A DNA stretch of 64,000 bases from Sporosarcina luteola (GCF_023715585.1 NZ_JAMBOK010000003.1:124001-188000), one strand, 5' to 3'. Counted from the first letter of the stretch, positions 17,079 to 25,750 are shown. Translations and numbers: made by a program. The notes: a model not told the origin generated them from the letters alone.

Positions 17079-17250
17079 GGTGCCTGTGCAAGGCAAGTAA
17101 TTCGCGGTGCCTGTGCAAGGCACAATTCAGTAAATACACTACAATTGCATAAAAATAAAAAGAGAAGCTGGGAGCCCCAGCTTCTCGATACAACAATGTA
17201 TATTTAATCAAATTGTATGAATTAACATGAATGTTTCTTGCACAGGCACC
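17079..17250. repeat. Giant palindromic element, family 1, copy E (with tandem duplication)
   Basis: The outer arms are GGTGCCTGTG (17106-17115) and CACAGGCACC (17241-17250). The left arm is preceded by a 27-bp tandem copy beginning at 17079 (TTCGCGGTGCCTGTGCAAGG). The interior differs from the other copies and contains its own hairpin at 17162-17186. Confidence 0.8.
17162..17186 (-). terminator. Hairpin serving as gltS terminator
   Basis: GAGAAGCTGG and CCAGCTTCTC flank GAGCC. The minus strand continues into CTTTTTATTTTTA. It lies inside repeat copy E, so the element seems to have supplied a terminator. Confidence 0.75.
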
Positions 17251-17268
17251 GACAAGATTCTGACAATT

Positions 17269-18459
17269 TTATTTGGATGCCAGCATGTTGATGGTTGTGA
17301 TGATGATTGGGGCGCTGAAGACGACGTCCATTAGAAATGCGCCTACGATTGGTACGACTAGGAACGCTGTGCGTGATGGGCCGAACTTGTTGACAGTGGC
17401 GCCCATATTGGCCATCGCGTTTGGTGTAGCACCTAGTCCGTGGCCTAGGAAACCGGAAATCATTACCGCCGCATCATAATCCTTGCCGAGGGCGCGGAAC
17501 ATGATGAACACGGAGAATCCGACTATGAAGACCACTTGAACGAGAATGATACCGATGAGCGGAAGTGCTAGTCCTGCGAGTTCCCATAGCTTAATGCTCA
17601 TGAGCGCCATGGAGAGGAAGATCGCTAGCGACACGTCGCCAATCAGATTGATTTCCTTCATGTTGACGGTTCCTGGCAAGAAACGGTCCATGATGTTGCG
17701 GATGAGCACCGCGAAGAACATCGCGCCTATATAACCGGGCAATACGAAGCCGGTTGCTTCGGTGAACAGGTCGCCAAGGATTATTCCGCCTGCCATCGCT
17801 AATGTGATCATTGTCACTTGGATCATGAAAGAATGCTGGCTGATCGGCTTTTCATCCTCTTCCATGTACTCAGCCACTACGCCTTCTTTCGGTTTCAGGT
17901 TATGTTTGCCAATTAGGTGACGGGCGATTGGCCCGCCTGACAGGCTGCCGCAAATCAATCCGAGTGTCGCAGCGGCCATCCCGATTGTCACGGCAGATGT
18001 GACGCCCAGACTTTCAATCGTCTGCCCGTATGCAGCCGCTCCTCCGTGTCCGCCGCTCATTGACACAGCGCCGCTCATGACGCCTAGCAGGGGATCGATA
18101 TTAAACACTTTTGCAAGGGAGACGCCGATGACGTTCTGCATGAAAACGGTTACTCCGCACAGCAGCAAATAGATGATGAGTAGCTTGCCGCCGAGTTTTA
18201 TCAGCTTAAAGCTCGCGCCCAGTCCAACTGTCGTGAAAAAGGCTACCATGAACAAGGACTGCAAGGATGTATCCAATGAAATCTCGACAATGCCGGTGGA
18301 TTTCAAAATGAGCGCGACAATTGCGAACAGCAGACCGCCTACGACCGGTGCAGGAATGAGGAACCGATCAAGGATGCCGATTCGGTTAACAAGCGCCGTG
18401 CCAAGCAGGTACAATGCTGCCGCTAGAAATAATGTTGTTATCTGATTTAGTTCAATCAT
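17269..18459 (-). CDS. gltS: Sodium/glutamate symporter GltS
   Basis: 396-residue membrane protein of the ESS family, catalysing Na+-coupled glutamate uptake. The N-terminal half contains LIPAPVVGGLLFA (near 33-45) and the re-entrant loop SGGHGGAAAYGQ (near 134-145). The second half repeats the pattern with GYIGAMFFAVLIRN and SGFLGHGLGATPNAMANM (near 336-353), the two-fold inverted repeat of the family. Length matches. It is a single gene on the minus strand with an intervening repeat separating it from the dcyD operon. Confidence 0.92.
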   Translation of the reverse strand: MIELNQITTLFLAAALYLLGTALVNRIGILDRFLIPAPVVGGLLFAIVALILKSTGIVEISLDTSLQSLFMVAFFTTVGLGASFKLIKLGGKLLIIYLLLCGVTVFMQNVIGVSLAKVFNIDPLLGVMSGAVSMSGGHGGAAAYGQTIESLGVTSAVTIGMAAATLGLICGSLSGGPIARHLIGKHNLKPKEGVVAEYMEEDEKPISQHSFMIQVTMITLAMAGGIILGDLFTEATGFVLPGYIGAMFFAVLIRNIMDRFLPGTVNMKEINLIGDVSLAIFLSMALMSIKLWELAGLALPLIGIILVQVVFIVGFSVFIMFRALGKDYDAAVMISGFLGHGLGATPNAMANMGATVNKFGPSRTAFLVVPIVGAFLMDVVFSAPIIITTINMLASK

Positions 18460-18781
18460 GCATATTCACCTTTCCTTTACGTTGAGAGGACGCGATGCAG
18501 CCATTTCCTCTCCTTTAGTCAGGCCTTATCTGTGTACGATACCCGTTTCGGCATATTACACACGTATAACCCATCCTTAAAATGTAACAAATCCATAGTC
18601 AACTTGGAACAGTATAGGAATATAAAATTGTCTTGGCAATTTTCTTGGAAGAGTAATAAATCAAACACATGCTACCGTTGCTGCATATTGCATATTTACC
18701 TTTTAAATTCATAATTTTCCTTATAAATCGCTTTTTGTATCCGAGATGTAAAGGTCTTAACGGAGTATTCTTAAAACTGTA
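18460..18781. other. Divergent intergenic region, left part
   Basis: AT-rich sequence between gltS and the BCCT gene with no coding signal that I can support. The regulatory sites of the BCCT gene follow at 18782-18837. Confidence 0.35.
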
Positions 18782-18808
18782 TTGACTATTGGGAAAACGT
18801 ATTATAAT
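18782..18808 (+). promoter_or_regulatory. Predicted promoter of the BCCT transporter gene
   Basis: TTGACT (18782-18787) and a perfect TATAAT (18803-18808) are separated by 15 bp, shorter than ideal. The catabolic operator begins 12 bp downstream of the -10 box, overlapping the expected transcription start. Confidence 0.5.
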
Positions 18809-18820
18809 CTGAAATATATC

Positions 18821-18837
18821 TTGTATGGTACATGCAA
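18821..18837. promoter_or_regulatory. Catabolic-regulon operator, site 1
   Basis: TTGTATGGTACATGCAA: arms TTGTATG and CATGCAA around GTA. The same palindrome occurs before the GntR gene (twice) and before the isochorismatase gene. Confidence 0.7.
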
Positions 18838-18891
18838 GATAGGGGAATCGTTGTGAATGCAGTATCAACAAACTAAAGGGGTGGGGGAAAC

Positions 18892-19806
18892 GTGGCAAAA
18901 AACTATTGGTATTTTATTCGGGAGAAGATTGACTGGCCTGTATTTCTGTTAAGCGGGGGGGCGCTAGTAGCATTTGTTGTTCTATCCTACTTTAAAGTAG
19001 AAGCAGTGAGTAAATTTGTGAGTACTGGTTTTGATTTTTCAATCCGCTATTTTGGGGCTTATTGGCAGTTTCTAATGTTAGCTACATTCGTTGTTGGGGC
19101 TGTCTTGGCTATTTCTAAATATGGAAAGGTTCGGCTTGGAGATCGGCATAAACCGGAAATGAGTTACTTTAAATGGGTGGCTGTCATTATTACAACAGGT
19201 CTTGGAGCTGGTGGAGTGTTTTGGGCCGCAGCTGAGCCAATGTATTACTTTTTAGAAGTTCCTCCAATGCATAAGGGGATCGTCGGTGCGACGACCGATG
19301 CGATTGGACCCGCTTTGGCACAGAGTTATATGTCGTGGGGATTCACGGCGTGGTCCGTTTATGGTGCGATCAGTGCAATCATCCTTATTTACGCACATAA
19401 CCATAAAGGGATGCCTTTGAAACCAAGAACACTTTTATATCCAATACTCGGAAAAAGGGTGTTGACGAGTAAGTGGGGAATAGCGGCAGATGTTTTTTGT
19501 ATTATTGGGGCAGCTGCAGGAACGATTGGACCGATTGGTTTTTTAGGATTGCAAGTCAGTTATGGTACACATGCAATTTTTGGAGTACCTGACACATTCA
19601 GCACTCAATTACTGATCATAATTGGTTTGACAGCTGTTGTATTAGTTTCGACGATAACAGGGATTGATAAAGGGATTCAGTGGTTAAGTAAGTTGAATGT
19701 CAATATGATGATTCTCATCGCAGGATTCCTCTTAGTACTCGGTCCCGGTCTGTTTATTATTAACTCATTCATGGCGTCTTTTGGGACCTATGTAAGTAAT
19801 TTGTGA
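18892..19806 (+). CDS. BCCT family transporter, N-terminal part (gene split by a frameshift)
   Basis: 304 residues covering roughly the first eight membrane segments of a betaine/carnitine/choline transporter. The conventional motif is present (GLGAGGVFWAAAEPMYYF near 96-113), as is the DKGIQWLSKLN loop. The frame ends at TGA 19804-19806, right where BCCT proteins have the YxxN loop before the Trp box. The rest is encoded in the -1 frame from 19803. Adding one G to TTGTG would restore SNLVNISTF, so a single-base deletion is the simplest reading; the GTGA overlap would also permit translational coupling of two half-proteins. Start GTG 18892 after GGGGGAAA. Confidence 0.8.
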   Translation: MAKNYWYFIREKIDWPVFLLSGGALVAFVVLSYFKVEAVSKFVSTGFDFSIRYFGAYWQFLMLATFVVGAVLAISKYGKVRLGDRHKPEMSYFKWVAVIITTGLGAGGVFWAAAEPMYYFLEVPPMHKGIVGATTDAIGPALAQSYMSWGFTAWSVYGAISAIILIYAHNHKGMPLKPRTLLYPILGKRVLTSKWGIAADVFCIIGAAAGTIGPIGFLGLQVSYGTHAIFGVPDTFSTQLLIIIGLTAVVLVSTITGIDKGIQWLSKLNVNMMILIAGFLLVLGPGLFIINSFMASFGTYVSNL

Positions 19807-20495
19807 ATATCAGTACATTCCGCGGTGATGAGGAATGGTTAGGGTATTGGATGCTATTTTTCTTTGGTTGGTTTATTGGCTTCGGACCTTTGGTTGCCCT
19901 CTTTGTTGCGAGGATATCCAATGGCCGCAAGATTAGGGAGATTTTCATTGTTGTAGCTGTGTTAGCTCCAGTAATCACTAATTTTTGGTTTACTGTACTA
20001 GGTGGCACGGGCATTTTTTATGAATTGAATAATGTAGGTTCTGTTAGTGGTCCGCTGAAGGAGGGGGGCCTGCCGAGTGCGATCATCGCGATTGCAGAAC
20101 AGATGCCGCTAGGTACTATTATGCCAACGATCTTTCTCGTTCTAACCACACTCTTCGTTGTCACAACTGTGGATTCCATGTCTTATTCAATTTCCATGGG
20201 GGTAACCGGTGATGGAAATCCACCAAAAGTAATTCGTGTATTTTGGGGAGTCATCATGGCGGTCATTGCAACGATTTTAATAAAGATTGGTGGCGGTGGA
20301 ATAAGTGCTTTGCAATCATTCGTGGTCATTGCAGCGGTTCCAGTTTCTATTTTGATGCTCCCGATTTTATGGTACGCGCCCAAAGTTGCAAAAACGTTAG
20401 CAATAGAGCAAGGGATTGTTGAAGAAAATAAAGATTCATTACCAGCTGGGGATTCCAACTCTTTCTCTGCAGTCAACTATAAAACTCGAGATTGA
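19803..20495 (+). CDS. BCCT family transporter, C-terminal part (same split gene)
   Basis: 230 residues continuing the transporter: GDEEWLGYWMLFFFGWFIGF (normally the Trp-rich segment FYWAWWISW), then GPLVALFVARISNGRKIREI, which is the conserved BCCT signature, and the last four membrane helices. The Trp box is poorer in tryptophan than usual. It overlaps the upstream frame by 4 nt (GTGA), but no ribosome site precedes the GTG. Alone this part cannot transport. The gene should be read as one ~534-residue BCCT protein broken in this genome or in this assembly. Confidence 0.8.
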   Translation: MNISTFRGDEEWLGYWMLFFFGWFIGFGPLVALFVARISNGRKIREIFIVVAVLAPVITNFWFTVLGGTGIFYELNNVGSVSGPLKEGGLPSAIIAIAEQMPLGTIMPTIFLVLTTLFVVTTVDSMSYSISMGVTGDGNPPKVIRVFWGVIMAVIATILIKIGGGGISALQSFVVIAAVPVSILMLPILWYAPKVAKTLAIEQGIVEENKDSLPAGDSNSFSAVNYKTRD

Positions 20496-20520
20496 TAGTG
20501 GGGAACTTTCTAAATATTTA

Positions 20521-20549
20521 TTGACATCTGATTAGTTCTATATTAATCT
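20521..20549 (+). promoter_or_regulatory. Predicted promoter of the catabolic operon
   Basis: TTGACA (20521-20526) and TAATCT (20544-20549) with 17-bp spacing. Operator site 2 follows at 20564. Confidence 0.5.
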
Positions 20550-20563
20550 AGTATCAAATCTCC

Positions 20564-20581
20564 TTGCATGGTACATGGTAA
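20564..20581. promoter_or_regulatory. Catabolic-regulon operator, site 2
   Basis: TTGCATGGTACATGGTAA: left arm TTGCATG, GTA centre, right arm CATG. It is about 15 bp downstream of the predicted -10 box of the gntR promoter. Confidence 0.7.
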
Positions 20582-20640
20582 GTGCAAGAGGATACTAGTT
20601 TCTATTTAGGTCGGCTTGTTACCTACTGTATATGTTTTTC

Positions 20641-20658
20641 TACCATGGTACATGGCAA
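20641..20658. promoter_or_regulatory. Catabolic-regulon operator, site 3
   Basis: TACCATGGTACATGGCAA shares the CATGGTACATGGCAA core with the other sites. It lies 77 bp from site 2 and just before the regulator gene, consistent with looping or cooperative autoregulation. Confidence 0.65.
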
Positions 20659-20682
20659 TTTAACTAAAAATGAAAGAGAGGT

Positions 20683-21375
20683 GTGCTCGTCATCACTCAA
20701 ACGATATTGACTACAAGTATTACGACTCAAGTAACGAACGCTATACGGACAGCAATCATTACGGGTGAATTTGAGCCCGGCAAACAATTGTCTGAAGCTG
20801 CATTATCGCAGTCGTATAAGGTGAGCAGGACTCCCATTAGGGAAGCATTAAAGCAACTGGAACGAGAAGGATTGGTTGAAATCATTCCACGAGTTGGAAC
20901 TTGCGTATTAAAGCCGACAGAAAAAGATTTGGAAGAATTATTTACTGTGAAAGAAGCATTGGAAGGCTTCGCAGCAGGTCTCCTTACGGAAAGTGGAAAT
21001 GCGGAAGCAATCGAGCAAGTGAAAGAAGCGGTTGCCTTAATGGAGAGGGCTGTAGAGAAAAAAGATCACAAACTGTTTGTTGAATCAAATAATCTCTTCC
21101 ATAAAGCAATTATGGATGGAGCTGAAAATTCAAAGCTAGGGTACTTGTACAATCTGTTATTAAACCAAATTCCATACAATGGATATGTTTACCTGAGTAT
21201 CGACGTTCCCAACCGGTTGGAAGTATCTCTCCGGGAACACCAACTCATATTAGCGGCCATCCTGAGTGGGGATCGGGAGGCAGCGGAGAAAACAATGCGA
21301 ATGCATGTTAAGGAAAGTGCAAAGGGATTAAAAAAAGCGATCGGCAAAAGATTGTATCAAGACGATGAAAAATAA
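20683..21375 (+). CDS. GntR/FCD transcriptional regulator of the catabolic cluster
   Basis: 230 residues. The winged helix (about 12-78) shows GEFEPGKQLSEAALSQSYKV and SRTPIREALKQLEREGLVEI, typical of the FadR subfamily of GntR. The FCD domain (about 85-215) shows the metal/ligand histidines in NNLFHKAIMDGA, EHQLILAAILSGD and MRMHVKES. FCD regulators are usually relieved by a small carboxylic acid or a pathway metabolite. Three or four copies of TTGCATGGTACATGGCAA in the cluster are its likely operators, two of them in front of this gene. The start is uncertain: GTG 20683 is close behind GAGAG. Confidence 0.85.
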   Translation: MLVITQTILTTSITTQVTNAIRTAIITGEFEPGKQLSEAALSQSYKVSRTPIREALKQLEREGLVEIIPRVGTCVLKPTEKDLEELFTVKEALEGFAAGLLTESGNAEAIEQVKEAVALMERAVEKKDHKLFVESNNLFHKAIMDGAENSKLGYLYNLLLNQIPYNGYVYLSIDVPNRLEVSLREHQLILAAILSGDREAAEKTMRMHVKESAKGLKKAIGKRLYQDDEK

Positions 21376-21390
21376 GGGGGAAATAGGGTT

Positions 21391-22539
21391 ATGAAATTCG
21401 GAATATTTGCGAATCTAGCGGGGCCAGGTCGTCATGACGAGTATTATAAAGTATTGGATGAGGCACGGGAGCAAGCTGTCTATTGCGATGAAAACGGTTA
21501 CGATTCCATCTGGTATACAGAGCATCACTTCGGTCACGAAGGAAATGAATTGATTTCAAATCCACTGATGATGGGGGCAGACATTGCCGCTCGGACAAAA
21601 AATATCAAGATTGGTCAGGCAGCGAATGTTGCCACGTTCTGGCATCCATTGCGCTTGGCAGAGGATATTGCCATGTTGGACCAATTAAGCAAAGGCCGCG
21701 TAGAGGTTGGGTTAGCCCGGGGATTATACGGCCGTGAAGCAGCGAATCTAAATCCATTGGCAGATCCGAAAAACAATGATCAAAACCGCGCTCTGTTTGA
21801 AGAGACGGTGGAGATTATGAAGAAAGCGTGGTCCAATCGTTTCTTTTCACATGATGGGGATATTTACAAGTATCCGCCGGAAGGATTGAAATGGAAGCAC
21901 CCAATGAGTCCAGCGTCACCTGAATTCATGGATATGGAGAAGGGTGAAATCAATAAAATTTCGATTATGCCACGCACATATCAAAACCGGATGCCGTCTA
22001 TTTGGCAAACGATTGATTCCCCGCGTTCGATTGAAATTGCGGCTGAAACTGGCATCAATGCGATGTTCTGGATGCCTACAGTGAAAGAGCTGAAGGGACG
22101 CTTTGAGTTGTATCGTGAAAGAGCATCGAAGGCACGCGGCTATGAAGTGCCGCTTGGTGAAGGGATTGCACTTGTCCGCGATGTGTATGTAGCGGAAACG
22201 ATGGAGCAAGCACGTGAAGACGCTGCAGAAGCAGTGCTGAACACCTATCGCTGGATTTGCCACTGGAGAGGTCTTGGGAATTTGATGGATCCGGGCGAAG
22301 AAGTGGAGCTTGGCCAGCAGTTGACATATGAATTCCTCCATCCGAGAAACCTATTATTCGGTACACCGGAGTACGTAACGGAAAAAATCAAGGAACTACA
22401 AGAAGAGTTGAATCTGCAAAATTTACTGCTCTGGGTAAATCACAGTCATTTGCCGCATGAGAAAATGATGAAGAGCCTGAAGTTGTTCACAGAAGAGGTA
22501 ATGCCTAATTTCACGAAAACTAAACAGGGGGTACTGTAA
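21391..22539 (+). CDS. LLM-class flavin-dependent monooxygenase (luciferase-like)
   Basis: 382-residue TIM-barrel enzyme of the bacterial luciferase family that uses reduced FMN and O2. Motifs: MKFGIFANLAG at the start, YDSIWYTEHHFG (near 35-46, the conserved His pair), WHPLRLAEDIAMLDQLSKGR (near 83-102, then VEVGLARG) and FGTPEYVTEKI near the end. It is not RutA-like; it is closer to alkanal-monooxygenase-type oxygenases. A partner reductase is at 29871. In this context it is the ring- or chain-oxidising first enzyme of the pathway. ATG follows GGGGGAAATAGGG. The next gene starts 2 nt after its stop. Confidence 0.9.
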   Translation: MKFGIFANLAGPGRHDEYYKVLDEAREQAVYCDENGYDSIWYTEHHFGHEGNELISNPLMMGADIAARTKNIKIGQAANVATFWHPLRLAEDIAMLDQLSKGRVEVGLARGLYGREAANLNPLADPKNNDQNRALFEETVEIMKKAWSNRFFSHDGDIYKYPPEGLKWKHPMSPASPEFMDMEKGEINKISIMPRTYQNRMPSIWQTIDSPRSIEIAAETGINAMFWMPTVKELKGRFELYRERASKARGYEVPLGEGIALVRDVYVAETMEQAREDAAEAVLNTYRWICHWRGLGNLMDPGEEVELGQQLTYEFLHPRNLLFGTPEYVTEKIKELQEELNLQNLLLWVNHSHLPHEKMMKSLKLFTEEVMPNFTKTKQGVL

Positions 22540-22541
22540 TC

Positions 22542-23120
22542 ATGTTAGAAATCCGTAAAGTATATACAGCAATTGAGGAAACACGCATTGAGGGCGGCCT
22601 ACAAATCGAAGATCCGATCAGGATGATCACGACAATGTTAGTCATGAAAAACCCTTGGGCTAATAGAGGTTTTGTTGAGGATTTAATGCCTGAAATCAAC
22701 GAATATGCACCGCAAATCGGTGAATTGCTAGTGGCGGAGTTGTTTAAGCATATTGAATCGGCAGACGATGTGGAAGCATTCGGTAAAGCTGCAGTTGTCG
22801 GTGTGGATGGAGAAATGGAGCATGCATCGGCATTTATCCATACATTGAAGTTCGGAAACAAGTTCCGGGATGCAGTGGAAGGGAAAAGCATCTTGCCGTT
22901 TACAAATAAACGCGGCGGTGCAGGCACACCGGTCATCATTCCGATGGTGCATAAAAACGAAGATTCGAAACGCTCACACTTCCTGACATTCGAAGCAACA
23001 ATTCCGGATGCACCAAGAGCAGATGAAATCGTTGTTGCAATTAGTGTATCGACAGCAGGACGTCCGCACCCTAGAACAGGGGATCGCCATCAAGACATGA
23101 TTGAGCTGGGGCTTGTCTAA
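22542..23120 (+). CDS. AA_synth (DUF1185) family protein
   Basis: 192-residue soluble protein of the PF06684 family, labelled amino acid synthesis although no reaction is established as far as I know. Visible features are the N-terminal KVYTAIEETRIEGG, GFVEDLMPEINEYAPQIGEL, VVGVDGEMEHASAFIHT and SVSTAGRPHPRTGDRHQDMI, the usual conserved blocks. It sits between the monooxygenase (2 nt) and an alpha/beta hydrolase (1-nt TAATG overlap), so it is translated with the pathway enzymes and is probably a catalytic or product-channelling component acting right after oxygenation. Confidence 0.85.
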   Translation: MLEIRKVYTAIEETRIEGGLQIEDPIRMITTMLVMKNPWANRGFVEDLMPEINEYAPQIGELLVAELFKHIESADDVEAFGKAAVVGVDGEMEHASAFIHTLKFGNKFRDAVEGKSILPFTNKRGGAGTPVIIPMVHKNEDSKRSHFLTFEATIPDAPRADEIVVAISVSTAGRPHPRTGDRHQDMIELGLV

Positions 23121-23941
23121 TGCCAATCTTTCCGTATGATCAGGGGACCATTTATTATGAAGAAAAAGGAATGGGTGAACCCCTCGTTTTCATTCATGGA
23201 GTCGGCTTGGATCATGCAATGTGGGAGCAGCAAGTGAATCAGTTATCTAATGAGTACCGCGTAATTGTGTACGACATGGTAGGGCATGGGGGATCTTCGC
23301 ATCCTCCGGGTCCTTATTCACTTTCCCAGTTTGTCGAGCAACTGACTGCGCTTATCGATGGATTAGGTCTTGATAAAATCCACCTCGTCGGATTCTCCAT
23401 GGGGGGGATGGTTGCGCAGGCATTTGCACAGGCACATAAAGAGAGAATGAAAACGCTCACAATCATGAACGCGGTCGCAAATCGATCGGAAGAGCAGCGG
23501 CAGGCAATTCTGGCCAGAGTGGAAGAAGTGGGAACGACTGGACCTGAAGCTACCATTGAACCGGCAATTCAGCGATGGTTTACTCCTGAATATCGTTATG
23601 CTCAGGATGGAACGGTCGGTCGGATCCGTAGACGTCTTCAAACAAACAACCCCACTTCTTACATAGTTGCGTACAGGTTGTTTGCAACTGCTGATCAGGA
23701 GCTTTGGAAGAAACTTGATCAGATTGATATTCCAACATTGGTCATTACGGGGGAGGATGATATCGGCTCAACACCCGAAATGGCGCAGCAGATCCACGAG
23801 AAAATAGCTGGTTCGGAATTGGTGATTGTCCCTGCGATGAGGCATATGCTTCCCGTGGAAAGACCGGATATCGTCAACGAAGCAATACATTCGTTTATCA
23901 GAAAGAACAGTAGTAGCGAGGTAAAGGAGATGCAGACTTGA
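23120..23941 (+). CDS. Alpha/beta hydrolase
   Basis: 273 residues. Oxyanion-hole motif IHGVGLDHAMW (25-35), nucleophile Ser93 in GFSMGG, acid in VITGEDDIGS (near 213-222) and catalytic His in AMRHMLPVERPD (near 240-251), so the triad is complete. Resembles 3-oxoadipate enol-lactonase, RutD and N-formylmaleamate deformylase (NicD)-type hydrolases. Within this cluster a C-N, formamide or lactone bond formed by ring opening is the likely target. It starts at an ATG overlapping the previous stop (TAATG) and ends overlapping the next gene's TTG start. Confidence 0.85.
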   Translation: MPIFPYDQGTIYYEEKGMGEPLVFIHGVGLDHAMWEQQVNQLSNEYRVIVYDMVGHGGSSHPPGPYSLSQFVEQLTALIDGLGLDKIHLVGFSMGGMVAQAFAQAHKERMKTLTIMNAVANRSEEQRQAILARVEEVGTTGPEATIEPAIQRWFTPEYRYAQDGTVGRIRRRLQTNNPTSYIVAYRLFATADQELWKKLDQIDIPTLVITGEDDIGSTPEMAQQIHEKIAGSELVIVPAMRHMLPVERPDIVNEAIHSFIRKNSSSEVKEMQT

Positions 23942-25434
23942 CAGAGCTGATGACAGAGCTAAAAACCTACGATATGTATATAAATGGCAGATGGACGGCG
24001 TCCTCAAGCGGAGAGTACTTTCCAAGCTATAATCCCGCAACGGGTGAGGCTTGGTGCCGCGTAGCAAAAGGGACGGCGGAAGATGTGGATCAGGCGGTGC
24101 AAGCCGCACATCAGGCGTTTTTGAATTCAGAGTGGACCCATATGACCTATACCGAAAGAGGTAAGCTTGTGAGGAAACTGGGTGAGTTGATCGCTCAAAA
24201 TGTTGAACAACTTGCCCAGTACGAAACGATGGATAATGGAAAATTGATCCGGGAAATGCGGGGACAATTAAATTATTTACCGGAATTCTACTATTATTAC
24301 GCAGGTCTTGCTGATAAGATCCATGGTCAGACATTGCCGATGGATAAGCGGGATATGTTCGCCTTTACGACTCGTGAACCGCTTGGCGTTGTCGCCGCAA
24401 TCACACCTTGGAATTCACCGCTGTATTTGACGACATTGAAACTGGCGCCTGCACTCGTCGCTGGAAATACGATTGTCATAAAGCCATCCGAAGTTACCTC
24501 CGCTTCTCTGCTTGAACTTGTGAAACTTGTTGAAGAAGCCGGATTTCCACCGGGAGTCGTCAATGTAGTGACTGGTTTCGGAATGCCGGTAGGAGATGCG
24601 TTGACCTCTCATCCGCTTGTAAGACGTGTTGCGTTTACAGGAGGCACCGAATCTGCTCGCCACGTCGTCCGTAATACAGCAGAGAATTTCGCGCAAGTGT
24701 CACTTGAACTCGGCGGGAAATCACCGAACATTGTTTTCGAGGATGCGAATCTCGATAATGCCGCAATGGGCATCATCGCCGGGATTTTCGGCGCTTCAGG
24801 GCAGAGTTGCGTTGCAGGATCCCGTGCTTTCTTACATGCGGACATTTACGACCAAATGATGGAGAAGCTTGTTGACCGTGTTTCGAAAATCAAGATTGGT
24901 GACCCGTTAGTCGATTGTACAGAAATGGGACCACTTGCAACGGAGGCGCAGTTGGCACGCGTTGAGGAATATGTGTCCATCGGGAAAGCGGATGGAGGAA
25001 CAATTGTTATCGGTGGAAAAAGGCCGGAACACCTGGAAAAAGGATGGTATTTTGAGCCGACGATCTTCGAACATACCGACAACACGGCACGCATAACGAA
25101 AGAGGAAATCTTCGGACCGGTTTTAAGTGTAATTCCCTTTAAAGACGAGGCAGAAGTAATCGAGCTTGCAAATAGCACAGAGTACGCATTAGCGGCAGGC
25201 ATTTGGGCAAGTGATATTGGGAAAGCCCATCGAGTGGCCAAAGCTGTCCGGGCCGGAATTGTTTGGGTGAATACCTATCGAAGCATTTCGCCAATCGCAC
25301 CAATCGGCGGTTCCGGTTTAAGCGGGCATGGCAGAGAGAGCGGTTTTGATGCGATTTATGAATATACACAAAGTAAGGTCGTCTGGGTGAATACTTCATC
25401 CGAACCGATTCCCGATCCGTTTATTATGCGTTAA
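23938..25434 (+). CDS. NAD(P)-dependent aldehyde dehydrogenase 1
   Basis: 498 residues with a complete ALDH core: TPWNSPLYL (near 157-165), cofactor region FTGGTESA, general base Glu257 in SLELGGKSPN and nucleophile Cys291 in GASGQSCVAGS. It should oxidise an aldehyde intermediate to the acid. The TTG start overlaps the hydrolase stop (TTGA), with AAAGGAG in front, indicating translational coupling. A second, differently typed ALDH lies 375 bp downstream, so the pathway seems to have two aldehyde oxidation steps or two substrates. Confidence 0.92.
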   Translation: MTELMTELKTYDMYINGRWTASSSGEYFPSYNPATGEAWCRVAKGTAEDVDQAVQAAHQAFLNSEWTHMTYTERGKLVRKLGELIAQNVEQLAQYETMDNGKLIREMRGQLNYLPEFYYYYAGLADKIHGQTLPMDKRDMFAFTTREPLGVVAAITPWNSPLYLTTLKLAPALVAGNTIVIKPSEVTSASLLELVKLVEEAGFPPGVVNVVTGFGMPVGDALTSHPLVRRVAFTGGTESARHVVRNTAENFAQVSLELGGKSPNIVFEDANLDNAAMGIIAGIFGASGQSCVAGSRAFLHADIYDQMMEKLVDRVSKIKIGDPLVDCTEMGPLATEAQLARVEEYVSIGKADGGTIVIGGKRPEHLEKGWYFEPTIFEHTDNTARITKEEIFGPVLSVIPFKDEAEVIELANSTEYALAAGIWASDIGKAHRVAKAVRAGIVWVNTYRSISPIAPIGGSGLSGHGRESGFDAIYEYTQSKVVWVNTSSEPIPDPFIMR

Positions 25435-25474
25435 TCAGTAACTGGAAATTATTATAGGGAGGAGAGCAATTGAC

Positions 25475-25750
25475 ATGCCAATAGACAAAACGATTCATTT
25501 GCCAGATCTGTCCTTCATCCGTTTGTGCAATGAAAAGTATGGTGTCAACAGGGGACTCTATAATACGATCGATACGTTTTTTTATGAACGTGGCTTTGAA
25601 CGAATCGTAGAAAGACGGAAAAACATTCTATCTTTTCTCGATTATCTCCAAAAGAGTACGGATGAAACGACTACCCGCGTCAAGTTCGGAAGTGGGGGAT
25701 TAAAGATAAAGATCGATGAATATTTCATCGAGGTAAAAAGAGCGAAATGA
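25475..25750 (+). CDS. Hypothetical protein, 91 residues, within the catabolic operon
   Basis: Small basic soluble protein with no signal peptide or membrane segment; predicted mostly helical, ending in a beta-strand pair (TRVKFGSGGLKIKIDEYFIE). I do not recognise a family. It is tightly embedded between the two aldehyde dehydrogenases: 40 bp after the first, and its stop TGA forms an ATGA with a possible upstream start of the second. GGGAGGAGAGC precedes the ATG. It may be a subunit or a small accessory factor of the pathway. Confidence 0.65.
   Translation: MPIDKTIHLPDLSFIRLCNEKYGVNRGLYNTIDTFFYERGFERIVERRKNILSFLDYLQKSTDETTTRVKFGSGGLKIKIDEYFIEVKRAK

Noticed and set aside
18892..20495. Programmed -1 frameshift in the BCCT gene
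   Set aside because: The junction AATTTGTGA lacks a heptameric slippery sequence and a following structure; a plain one-base deletion explains it better.
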